From JBBRHF01 sp038223055 (GTDB taxonomy: Bacteria; Actinomycetota; Actinomycetes; JACCUZ01): a stretch of DNA of 5,974 nt. This document shows, piece by piece, positions 1-5,866 of this stretch (its first letter is position 1; each line of letters opens with the position of its first letter). The stretch is taken from the NCBI GenBank assembly GCA_038223055.1, contig JBBRHF010000225.1, positions 1 to 5,974 of the forward strand, given 5' to 3'. The position numbers were made by a program, and so were the translations under genes. The notes under the pieces are model-generated. The model had not been told where the DNA came from. It did not search any database and worked only from the letters and a program-made list of their open reading frames with translations.

Positions 1-1
1 C

Positions 2-760
2 GTCGTCGACGCGGCCGCGTCGATGCCGTGGTGGCACGGGCCGACCCTGCTGGGTCACCTGGAGGCGCTGCCGGTGCACCGCGATCCGGCGACCGAGCCG
101 CTGCGCTTCCCGGTGCAGTACGTCGTACGCCACGACGACACCCGCTGGTACACCGGAGCGCTCGCCAGTGGCGTGGTCTCGGTCGGGGACGAGGTGGTCG
201 TGCTGCCGTCGGGGTTGCGCACCACGGTCACCGGGATCGACGCGCTCGGGACCGAGGTCGAGTCGGCGTTCGCGCCGATGTCGATTGCGGTGCGGGTCTC
301 CGACGACGTGGACCTGGCCCGCGGTGACCTGCTGGCCCACCCCGACCGCGCCCCCGCAGTCACCCAGGACCTGCACGCCACGCTGTGCTGGCTGGCGGAA
401 GGACCGTTGTTCCCGGGCGCACGGCTGCTGGTCAAGCACGGCACCCGCACGGTTCGGGCCGTGGTCCGGAAGATCCACGAAGTGCTCTCGGTGGACACCC
501 TGGAACGTTCGCCGGCCGTAGAGCTGGGACTGAACGACGTCGGGCGGGTCACCCTGCGCACGGCTGAGCCGTTGCCGCTGGACGACTACGCCGAGCACCG
601 GCCTACCGGCAGCTTCCTGCTGATCGACGAGCACGACGGCGCGACGCTGGCCGCCGGCCTCGTGGGCGACCCGATCGGCGCCCGCGCGCGCCGATGTCTG
701 CCGTCGCCGGATCCCGCCGCCGGCGCCCCCGGACGCGACGCGCACACCCCAGGCCCGTGA
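2..760 (+). CDS. cysN: Sulfate adenylyltransferase subunit 1 (CysN), C-terminal part
   Basis: This is the C-terminal 252 residues of CysN, the EF-Tu-like GTPase subunit that drives CysD-catalysed formation of adenosine 5'-phosphosulfate from ATP and sulfate in the cytoplasm. The frame is open to the left edge, so the G domain (P-loop, DxxG, NKxD) lies outside the window. What remains starts at the G-domain/domain-II junction with the conserved MPWWHGPTLLGHLE, continues into the domain-II barrel (RFPVQYV, then YTGALASG, VLPSG and DLARGDLLA, roughly residues 35-115), and ends in domain III (CWLAEGPLFPG, ELGLNDVG, TGSFLLID). The order and spacing of these blocks follow E. coli CysN. No APS-kinase domain is fused behind it, unlike mycobacterial CysNC. 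After GLVGDP the last 30 or so residues are a low-complexity Pro/Ala/Arg tail. The stop is 17 nt before the next gene, so they are probably co-transcribed. Identification is firm; the gene is cut by the window and does not look broken. Confidence 0.95.
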   Translation, partial: VVDAAASMPWWHGPTLLGHLEALPVHRDPATEPLRFPVQYVVRHDDTRWYTGALASGVVSVGDEVVVLPSGLRTTVTGIDALGTEVESAFAPMSIAVRVSDDVDLARGDLLAHPDRAPAVTQDLHATLCWLAEGPLFPGARLLVKHGTRTVRAVVRKIHEVLSVDTLERSPAVELGLNDVGRVTLRTAEPLPLDDYAEHRPTGSFLLIDEHDGATLAAGLVGDPIGARARRCLPSPDPAAGAPGRDAHTPGP

Positions 761-777
761 CCGACCCTTCCCGAGAG

Positions 778-1956
778 ATGACGACTTCCATGACCACGCA
801 CTCCTTGACCTTCCCCCGGGGGACCTTCCCCCGGGGGACCTTCCACCGGGGGACCTTCCACCGGGGGACCTTCCACCGGGGCCGGCGCCGCCTCGTCGCC
901 GCTCTCGCGGCCCTCCCGCTGCTGGCCGGCCTGGCCGCCTGCGGCAACGATTCCTCGGCCGCGTCGTCCGCCAAGTCCGCCGCGCCGGCCGATACCGCGG
1001 CCAAGACGCTGCGGCTCGGCTACTTCGCCAACGTCACCCACGCGCCGGCCATGGTCGGCGTGGCCAAGGGTTTCATCGCGAGGGACCTCGGCACGACCGC
1101 CCTCAAGACCCAGATCTTCAACGCCGGTCCGGCGGCGATCGAAGCGCTCAACGCCGGCGCCATCGACGCGGCCTACCTCGGACCCAACCCGGCGATCAAC
1201 GGGTTCGTCAAGAGCAATGGCGCGGCGCTGCGCATCGTCTCGGGCGCGACATCGGGAGGCGCCCAGCTCGTCGTCCGGTCCGGCATCCGATCCGCGGCCC
1301 AACTCAAGGGCACGAAGCTGGCGACCCCCCAGCTGGGCGGCACCCAGGACGTGGCGCTGCGCGCCTGGCTCCGCAAGAACGGGCTGAAGAGCAGCCCGAG
1401 CGGCGGCGGCGACGTCAGGATCAGCCCGACGGAGAACGCCCAGACCCTCGCGCTGTTCCGGGCCGGCAAGCTGGACGGAGCCTGGCTGCCCGAGCCGTGG
1501 TCCTCCCGGCTCGTGCTCGACGCCGGCGCGAAGGTGCTGGTTGACGAGAAGTCCCTGTGGCCACAAGGAAAGTTCGTCACCACTCACGTCATCGTGGCCA
1601 CCAGGTTCCTAACCGAGCACCCGCAGACGGTCGAGGCGCTGGTCAGGGCCAACGTTGAGTCGATCGACTGGATCAAGTCCAACCCGGCGCAGGCCCGGGC
1701 GACCATCAACGCCGAGATCGCCAAGGCAACCGGCAAGCCACTGAGTTTCGCCGTGATCACCCGCGCCTTCGCCGACATAGAAATGGGCAGCGACCCGCTG
1801 GCAGGGACGCTGACCAAGCTGCTCGACGACGGAGTGACGGCTCGCGTGACCAAAAAGGCCTCGATCAAGGGCATCTACGACCTGCGGCCGCTCAACAAGG
1901 TCCGCACAGCAGAAGGCAAGCCCGCCGTCTCGGCCTCCGGGCTGGGTGAGGAGTAG
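778..1956 (+). CDS. ABC transporter substrate-binding lipoprotein, SsuA/NitT/TauT family
   Basis: A 392-residue periplasmic-binding-type protein, the extracellular receptor of the importer encoded by the next two genes. The signal peptide has a very long n-region (about 38 residues) made of pentapeptide repeats TFPRG/TFHRG (residues 11-35), then RRRLV, a hydrophobic core and a lipobox LAAC with the lipid-acceptor Cys at residue 55. A Ser/Ala linker leads to the mature fold: LRLGYFANVTHAPA (about 78-91), GPAAIEALNAGAIDAAYLGPNP (117-138), GAQLVVRS, ATPQLGGTQD (182-191) and LPEPW (237-241). These are typical of family members that bind sulfonates, nitrate or related anions. Start choice: ATG 778 lies 17 nt after cysN and ATG 790 is equally possible, with GAGAGA 11 nt upstream. 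An in-frame ATG at 694 would overlap cysN by 67 bp and is unlikely. No ATG, GTG or TTG lies between the repeat and the hydrophobic core, so the repeat must be translated. The cysN/cysG context suggests a sulfur compound; which one cannot be read from sequence. Confidence 0.88.
   Translation: MTTSMTTHSLTFPRGTFPRGTFHRGTFHRGTFHRGRRRLVAALAALPLLAGLAACGNDSSAASSAKSAAPADTAAKTLRLGYFANVTHAPAMVGVAKGFIARDLGTTALKTQIFNAGPAAIEALNAGAIDAAYLGPNPAINGFVKSNGAALRIVSGATSGGAQLVVRSGIRSAAQLKGTKLATPQLGGTQDVALRAWLRKNGLKSSPSGGGDVRISPTENAQTLALFRAGKLDGAWLPEPWSSRLVLDAGAKVLVDEKSLWPQGKFVTTHVIVATRFLTEHPQTVEALVRANVESIDWIKSNPAQARATINAEIAKATGKPLSFAVITRAFADIEMGSDPLAGTLTKLLDDGVTARVTKKASIKGIYDLRPLNKVRTAEGKPAVSASGLGEE
808..882 (+). 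repeat. Five-unit 15-bp tandem repeat within the lipoprotein signal peptide
   Basis: Five head-to-tail 15-bp units, all in reading frame. Units 1 and 2 are ACCTTCCCCCGGGGG, units 3 and 4 ACCTTCCACCGGGGG, and unit 5 ends GGGGC. They encode TFPRG twice and TFHRG three times. Units 1-2 contain the perfect palindrome CCCCCGGGGG, and neighbouring units form a second inverted repeat, GGGGG-ACCTT-CCCCC, so single strands and mRNA should fold strongly. The grouping of identical neighbours is what stepwise slippage would leave. Copy-number change would lengthen or shorten the signal-peptide n-region by five residues per unit without shifting frame. Confidence 0.97.
1945..1953 (+). promoter_or_regulatory. 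Ribosome binding site of the ABC ATPase gene
   Basis: GGTGAGGAG, a strong Shine-Dalgarno match, overlaps the last codons of the binding-protein gene and sits 5 nt before GTG 1959. It decides the start of the ATPase at 1959 over the in-frame GTG codons about 66 nt further in, which have no such motif. Confidence 0.8.
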
Positions 1957-1958
1957 TC

Positions 1959-2786
1959 GTGAGTGAGCTCAGCGAGGCCACGGCGCAGACCACGGCCAGG
2001 CTCGCCGCCCAGGCCCTGCCCATCGTGGTGAGCGACGCCCCGGCAGGTCCGCCGGCGGTGCGACTGTCCGGGGTCAGCAAGGCCTTCAGCCCGGCCGGAC
2101 CACGGGTGCTCGACGGCATCGACCTCGACATTGCGCCCGGTGCGTTCGTCTGCCTGCTGGGTGCCTCGGGCTGCGGCAAATCGACGCTGCTGAGCATCGT
2201 GGCCGGTCTGGAGGAGGCCTCGTCGGGAACGGTGGAGGTGGCCGGGGACGGCGCGGCGCTGATGTTCCAGGAGCCGGCCCTGTTTCCGTGGCTGACCGCC
2301 TCAGGCAACGTGGAACTCGCGTTGCGGCTGCGCGGGGTGGGCAAGGCCGAACGGCGGCCCCGGGCCCGGGACCTGCTCGCCCTCGTGCGCCTGACCGGGG
2401 CCGAGGACAAGCGGGTGCACGAGCTCTCCGGCGGCATGCGTCAGCGGGTGGCACTGGCCCGGTCGCTGGCCCAAGACCGCGACGTGCTGCTGATGGACGA
2501 GCCGTTCGCCGCCCTGGACGCCATCACCCGCGACGTCCTGCACGACGAGCTCGAGCGGGTCTGGCACGAGACGGGGCGCACGATCGTCTTCGTCACGCAC
2601 AACGTGCGGGAGGCGGTGCGCCTGGGCGAGCGGGTGCTGCTGATGTCCTCCCGTCCCGGTCGCATCGTGCGCGAGTGGGGCATCGACATCCCCGGCCAGC
2701 GGCGCATCGAGACTCCCGCCGTCGCCGAGCTCTCGGTCGAAATCACCGACCACCTGCGCCGCGAGATCCGCCGCCATGCCGCCTGA
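1959..2786 (+). CDS. ABC transporter ATP-binding protein, SsuB/TauB-like
   Basis: A 275-residue cytoplasmic ATPase that would power the importer. All nucleotide-binding-domain motifs are present and in order: Walker A GASGCGKST (residues 68-76), Q-loop Gln104 in MFQEPALFPW (102-111), signature LSGGMRQR (156-163), Walker B VLLMDEP (176-182), D-loop ALD (185-187) and H-loop His214 in FVTHN. The FQEPALFPW wording after the Q-loop and DEPFAALDAITR after Walker B are characteristic of the nitrate/sulfonate/taurine importer ATPases. It has about 33 residues of Ala/Pro-rich sequence before the domain, slightly longer than usual, but the strong ribosome binding site supports this GTG start. It begins 2 nt after the binding-protein stop and overlaps the permease gene by 11 nt, so the three genes form one transport unit. 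I see no defect in any catalytic motif. Confidence 0.93.
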   Translation: MSELSEATAQTTARLAAQALPIVVSDAPAGPPAVRLSGVSKAFSPAGPRVLDGIDLDIAPGAFVCLLGASGCGKSTLLSIVAGLEEASSGTVEVAGDGAALMFQEPALFPWLTASGNVELALRLRGVGKAERRPRARDLLALVRLTGAEDKRVHELSGGMRQRVALARSLAQDRDVLLMDEPFAALDAITRDVLHDELERVWHETGRTIVFVTHNVREAVRLGERVLLMSSRPGRIVREWGIDIPGQRRIETPAVAELSVEITDHLRREIRRHAA

Positions 2787-3681
2787 GGCCCGGCTCTCCC
2801 CGGACGTCCCGATCCGTGGCTCGGAAGATACCGACCGGCTCGAGGCCGGCCTGGACGCCCTGCAGTCCGCGACCGCCCGGCCGGTCAGTCGGGCCAGACG
2901 GCTGCGCCGCTCGGCGCTGCCCCCGGTCGTGGCCGTCACCGTGCTGCTCGCGGCCTGGGAGGGCTTCGTCCTGCTGGGCATCAAGCCGTCGTACGTCGTG
3001 CCGGGGCCGGCCGACGTCTGGAGCACCTTCACGGCTGCCTGGTCCGACGGAGACGCGCAGAAGGCGTTCCTCACCAGCATGCAGCGGGGCGTCGTCGGCT
3101 TCGCGGTCGCCGTGCTCATCGGGACCCCGGTGGGCATCGTGGTGGCCCGCGTCCGCCTGGTCCGTACGGCGATCGGCCCGATGGTCACCGGCCTGCAGGT
3201 GCTGCCTTCGGTGGCGTGGGTCCCGGCGGCGATCATCTGGTTCGGGCTCTCGAACGGGACCGTCTATTTCGTGATCCTGATGGGCGCGGTCCCCTCGATC
3301 GTCAACGGACTCGTCGCGGGCATCGACCAGGTCCCGCCGCTCTACCAGCGGGTGGGACAGGTCCTCGGCGCCGGGCGCCTGGAGATGGTGCGCCACGTGA
3401 TCCTGCCGGCAGCGCTGCCCGGATACATCGCCGGGCTCAAGCAGGGCTGGGCGTTCTCCTGGCGCTCACTGATGGCCGCGGAGATCATCGCTGTCGGCGG
3501 CGACATCGGCTTCGGCCTCGGCGCACTGCTCCAGCAGGGCCGCGAGCTGTCGGACATGAGCCTGGTGATGCTCGCCATCCTGCTGATCCTGCTGGTGGGA
3601 GTGGCCATCGAGCTGCTCGTCTTCGCCCCCGTCGAGCGTCGCGTGCTGCGTGGGCGCGGCCTCGCTTCGCAGACCCGGTGA
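2776..3681 (+). CDS. ABC transporter permease, SsuC/TauC-like
   Basis: A 301-residue integral membrane protein, the translocation channel of the importer. After a charged cytoplasmic N-terminus of about 45 residues it has six predicted membrane segments, roughly at residues 48-68, 105-124, 136-158, 163-183, 225-240 and 262-284. The line PSYVVPGPADVW after the first segment is a hallmark of the SsuC/TauC/NrtB group. The EAA loop that docks onto the ATPase is seen at about 193-216 (GAGRLEMVRHVILPAALPG), with the invariant Gly and the ILP element. The start ATG lies inside the end of the ATPase gene and has no good ribosome binding site of its own, implying translational coupling. Its stop TGA overlaps the GTG start of the siroheme synthase gene (GTGA). 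Family assignment is clear; substrate specificity is not encoded in any motif I can read. Confidence 0.92.
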   Translation: MPPEARLSPDVPIRGSEDTDRLEAGLDALQSATARPVSRARRLRRSALPPVVAVTVLLAAWEGFVLLGIKPSYVVPGPADVWSTFTAAWSDGDAQKAFLTSMQRGVVGFAVAVLIGTPVGIVVARVRLVRTAIGPMVTGLQVLPSVAWVPAAIIWFGLSNGTVYFVILMGAVPSIVNGLVAGIDQVPPLYQRVGQVLGAGRLEMVRHVILPAALPGYIAGLKQGWAFSWRSLMAAEIIAVGGDIGFGLGALLQQGRELSDMSLVMLAILLILLVGVAIELLVFAPVERRVLRGRGLASQTR

Positions 3682-4892
3682 GCGGCGACCTCTCGCGCCG
3701 GGCCGGGCCGGGCTACCCCCTGAGCCTGGACGTCACCGGCCGGCACGTGGTGGTGGTCGGCGGCGGGCCGATCGCGGCGCGACGTACGGGGGGGCTAGTG
3801 GCGGCCGGTGCGCGGGTGCACGTCGTGGCGCCGGTGCTGTGCGAGGATCTGGCCGACCTGGCTCAGGCCGGGCTGGTTGTCTGGGCCGGCCGTGACTACA
3901 CCCCGGGTGACCTGCAGGGCGCGTGGCTGGTGCACACCGCGACCGGCGACGACGCCGTTGACGGCGCAGTAGCCGCCGACGCCGAAGCCGCCCGGGTGTG
4001 GTGCGTACGCGCAGACGACGCCGCCTTGTCTCGCGCGTGGACCCCGGCGGTCACCCGCAGCGGCGAGCTGGTGGTGTCGGTGACCGCAGGGGGGGACCCG
4101 CGCCGCGCCGTGGCGGTGCGCGACGCGATCGCGCTCGCCCTGGACACCGGATCGCTGCCGGTGCGCCACTACCGGTCGGGCACCGGTCGGGTCGACCTGG
4201 TCGGCGGCGGGCCGGGCGACCCAGGTCTGATCACCACCCGGGGGCGCCGACTGCTCGCCGAGGCGGACGTGGTCGTCATTGACCGGCTCGCTCCGCGCGC
4301 CCTGCTCGATGAGTTGGACGAGCATGTTCTGGTGATCGAAGCCGGGAAGACTGCTGGGCACCACCCGATGCCGCAGGAGGAGATCAACCGGGTGCTGGTC
4401 GAGCACGCCAGATCCGGCCGTCGCGTGGTGCGCCTCAAGGGTGGAGATCCGTTCGTGCTCGGCCGCGGCGGCGAGGAGGTCCTGGCCTGCCTGGCTGCCG
4501 GCATCGCCGTCGACGTGACCCCCGGGGTGACCAGCGCGGTCGCCGTCCCGGCCGCGGCGGGCATCCCGGTGACTCACCGAGGCCGGTCCCGTCAGGTCAC
4601 CATCGCCTCGGGTCACGAGGAGTTGGACTGGGCCACGCTCGCCCGCCTCGACGGCACCCTGGTGCTGTTGATGGCGGTCAGCGGGCTGGCCGAGGCGACC
4701 GCGGCGCTGATCCACCACGGGCTCGCACCAACCACTCCGGCCGCTGTCGTGGAGTCCGGCTGCACGCCGAACCAGCGCACCACCGTCGGCACCGTCGCGA
4801 CGATCGCTGAGCGGGCCCGCGAGCGCGGTGTCGCGGCTCCGGCGGTGGTCGTCGTCGGCTCCGTCGTGGACCTGCATGCGGCGCTCGGGTGA
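3678..4892 (+). CDS. cysG: Siroheme synthase: precorrin-2 dehydrogenase fused to uroporphyrinogen-III C-methyltransferase
   Basis: A 404-residue two-domain enzyme. The N-terminal domain (about 1-158) is the NAD-dependent precorrin-2 dehydrogenase: dinucleotide-binding VVVVGGGPIAARR (24-36), AGARVHVVAP (43-52), and VWCVRADD (107-114), where Asp113 aligns with the catalytic Asp of E. coli CysG. The C-terminal domain (about 172-404) is the SAM-dependent methyltransferase that turns uroporphyrinogen III into precorrin-2: VDLVGGGPGDPGLIT (172-186), HHPMPQEEIN (228-237), RLKGGDPFVLGRGGEE (252-267) and TPGVTSAVAVPAAAGIPVTHRG (281-302). E. coli CysG has 457 residues; the difference is mostly in the helical dimerisation stretch between domains, where only about 30 residues separate the TAGG motif (136-139) from the methyltransferase, against about 85 in E. 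coli. The iron-inserting step is probably done by the separate chelatase downstream. GTG 3678 is chosen because its GTGA overlap with the permease stop places it just before the conserved domain; an earlier in-frame start would lie inside the permease. The product serves sulfite reductase. Confidence 0.93.
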   Translation: MSGDLSRRAGPGYPLSLDVTGRHVVVVGGGPIAARRTGGLVAAGARVHVVAPVLCEDLADLAQAGLVVWAGRDYTPGDLQGAWLVHTATGDDAVDGAVAADAEAARVWCVRADDAALSRAWTPAVTRSGELVVSVTAGGDPRRAVAVRDAIALALDTGSLPVRHYRSGTGRVDLVGGGPGDPGLITTRGRRLLAEADVVVIDRLAPRALLDELDEHVLVIEAGKTAGHHPMPQEEINRVLVEHARSGRRVVRLKGGDPFVLGRGGEEVLACLAAGIAVDVTPGVTSAVAVPAAAGIPVTHRGRSRQVTIASGHEELDWATLARLDGTLVLLMAVSGLAEATAALIHHGLAPTTPAAVVESGCTPNQRTTVGTVATIAERARERGVAAPAVVVVGSVVDLHAALG

Positions 4893-4923
4893 ATGGTGGA
4901 GCTGAATGCGGTCCTCGGGTGAA
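4864..4923 (+). repeat. 30-bp imperfect tandem duplication across the cysG/chelatase junction
   Basis: Bases 4864-4893 and 4894-4923 align with 25 of 30 identical. Both copies share GTGGA, CTG, ATGCGG and CTCGGGTGAA in the same order. The unit contains the end of cysG plus its GTGA stop/start overlap. As a result the cysG tail VVDLHAALG-stop is echoed by a nine-codon mini-ORF from ATG 4893 reading MVELNAVLG-stop in the same frame, and there are two in-phase GTG starts for the chelatase, 4889 and 4919, each overlapping a TGA. The insertion is a multiple of three, so the chelatase frame stays open through both copies. Confidence 0.85.
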
Positions 4924-5641
4924 CGCTCCGCCGCTGGTCGCCGTGGTGCACGGCAGCCGCAGCCCCGCCGCGACCGCGGCCAGCCGGACACTGTTCACCG
5001 CCCTGCGCCGGGCCAGACCAGGGTTGGTCGTGCACGAGGCCTTCCTGGACCATGGCACCCCCCGGCTCGCCGACCTGGTGGCCAATCTCAACCAGCCGTT
5101 CGTCGTGGCGCCCGTTCTTCTCGGGGCCGCCTACCACAGCAGGGTGGACATCCCTGCGGCGCTGGCGGGCCGAACCGCCCCCGCGGCGCAGGCGAACGTG
5201 CTCGGTCCCGACCTGCTCCTGCTCGCGGCGATGGAACGGCGACTCAATCAGGTCGGTGTGTCGACCGGTGACCCGTCGATGGCGGTCGTGCTCGCCGCCG
5301 CCGGCTCCGCCGACGCCACGTCGGTCGACGCGGTCCACACCCTTGCGGCCGACTGGCGGGCCGCTGGCTGGTGGGACGTCCGGGCGGCGTTCGCCTCGGC
5401 CGCCGAGCCCAGCGTCCGGCAGGCGGTCACCGACCTGCGCGCGGCGGGCGCCCCACGGATCGCGGTGGCGAGCTATCTGCTGTTTCCCGGAATGTTCTTC
5501 GACACCCTCGCCGCGAGCGGTGCCGACGTCGTCAGCGAGCCGCTCGCCGACGCACCCGAGGTAGTAGGGCTGATTCTTGCTCGCTATGACGCGGCCTGTG
5601 CGAACGTCCCGACGTCTGAAATCCCCGCCGCCCTGCGCTGA
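4889..5641 (+). CDS. sirB: Sirohydrochlorin chelatase (SirB/CbiX type)
   Basis: A class II chelatase of up to 250 residues that would insert Fe2+ into sirohydrochlorin to give siroheme in the cytoplasm. The N-terminal half carries the metal-binding pair: His21 in VVHGSRSPAA and His83 in LGAAYHSRVDIP, with EAFLDHGTPRLADLV between them. The C-terminal half is a degenerate second copy of the fold: AAAGSADAT stands where HGSR would be, and SYLLFPGMFFDTLA where the second His block would be, as in long two-domain chelatases with one active site. Start: GTG 4889 overlaps the cysG stop and gives a ten-residue extension encoded by the duplicated junction; GTG 4919 gives MNAPPLVAVVHGSR, the more usual spacing to the catalytic His. 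Neither has a good Shine-Dalgarno, so coupling to cysG is likely. A cobalt chelatase for cobalamin cannot be excluded from the family alone, but the cys neighbours favour iron. It is the last gene of the operon. Confidence 0.88.
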   Translation: MNGGAECGPRVNAPPLVAVVHGSRSPAATAASRTLFTALRRARPGLVVHEAFLDHGTPRLADLVANLNQPFVVAPVLLGAAYHSRVDIPAALAGRTAPAAQANVLGPDLLLLAAMERRLNQVGVSTGDPSMAVVLAAAGSADATSVDAVHTLAADWRAAGWWDVRAAFASAAEPSVRQAVTDLRAAGAPRIAVASYLLFPGMFFDTLAASGADVVSEPLADAPEVVGLILARYDAACANVPTSEIPAALR

Positions 5642-5673
5642 CCGGAGGTAGCGGCACCCATCCGGCCTCGCTG

Positions 5674-5705
5674 TGGCGCTGCGGGCATTGTTGTCGGCAG
5701 CGCCA
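5674..5705 (+). terminator. Candidate hairpin terminator after the sulfur operon
   Basis: A perfect 9-bp inverted repeat, TGGCGCTGC and GCAGCGCCA, with a 14-nt loop begins 32 nt after the chelatase stop. It lies just where an operon terminator is expected and before a gene that has its own ribosome binding site. No T-tract follows, so it is not a classical intrinsic terminator. Actinobacteria often use such tail-less hairpins, but termination here is inferred from position and structure only. Confidence 0.45.
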
Positions 5706-5780
5706 TAGGTGGCGGGGAACCGGGCCGGGCCGGGAACGGGCTGGCGAAATGGGCGGGTCTGAGATCGGCGGCCGACACGC

Positions 5781-5816
5781 CTGTCCACACGACGGCCGCC
5801 GCACCGACTGTCCACA
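5781..5816 (+). repeat. Paired CTGTCCACA direct repeats (DnaA-box-like)
   Basis: CTGTCCACA occurs at 5781-5789 and again at 5808-5816, 27 bp apart start to start, in the non-coding stretch between the chelatase and the helix-turn-helix gene. Each matches the actinobacterial DnaA-box form TTGTCCACA at 8 of 9 positions, the first T being C. With only two copies and a GC-rich surround this is not an origin. It could be an operator pair, a DnaA-titration site or chance. The rest of 5642-5866 shows the hairpin at 5674-5705 and a GC-rich run with CGGGC repeats near 5721-5735, but no convincing gene. Confidence 0.3.
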
Positions 5817-5852
5817 GATGGGGTCGCGCCGCGGGCGGGGCGTGGGGTGCGC

Positions 5853-5858
5853 GGGAGA
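5853..5858 (+). promoter_or_regulatory. Ribosome binding site of the helix-turn-helix gene
   Basis: GGGAGA lies 8 nt before GTG 5867, a good Shine-Dalgarno match at good spacing. It selects this GTG over the overlapping out-of-frame GTG at 5865 and over the internal ATG at 5921. Confidence 0.6.
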
Positions 5859-5866
5859 CTGCTCGT

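Noticed and set aside
694..777. Upstream ATG extension of the binding protein by 28 residues
   Set aside because: It would overlap cysN by 67 bp and add an Arg/Pro-rich stretch before an already long signal-peptide n-region. ATG 778 or 790 fits the gene spacing better.
586..1587. Long open frame on the - strand (333 codons)
   Set aside because: It lies antisense to cysN and the binding-protein gene, both confirmed by homology. Its Gly/Arg/Glu-rich translation, including repeated EGPP, is the complement of the 15-bp repeats and GC-rich codons. No domain is recognisable.
2288..3274. Open + strand frame overlapping the ATPase and permease
   Set aside because: It is out of frame with both, spans their junction, and gives an Arg/Pro/Ala-rich translation without a fold. 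The overlapping genes carry complete family motifs.
3216..3677. Extension of the siroheme synthase frame upstream of GTG 3678
   Set aside because: The added residues are Arg/Gly/Pro-rich, unlike any CysG N-terminus, and lie over the conserved permease. GTG 3678 with the 4-nt overlap is the natural start.
3795..4991. Long open frame on the - strand (398 codons)
   Set aside because: It is fully antisense to the conserved siroheme synthase, with a low-complexity Arg/Gly/His-rich translation and no recognisable motif. Such shadows are expected in high-GC coding DNA.
5715..5760. Two GGGAAC motifs resembling ECF sigma-factor -35 elements
   Set aside because: The first has no GTT/GTC at the required distance. 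The second has GTCT only after a 19-bp spacer, longer than usual, in a run of CGGGC repeats. Too weak to call a promoter.
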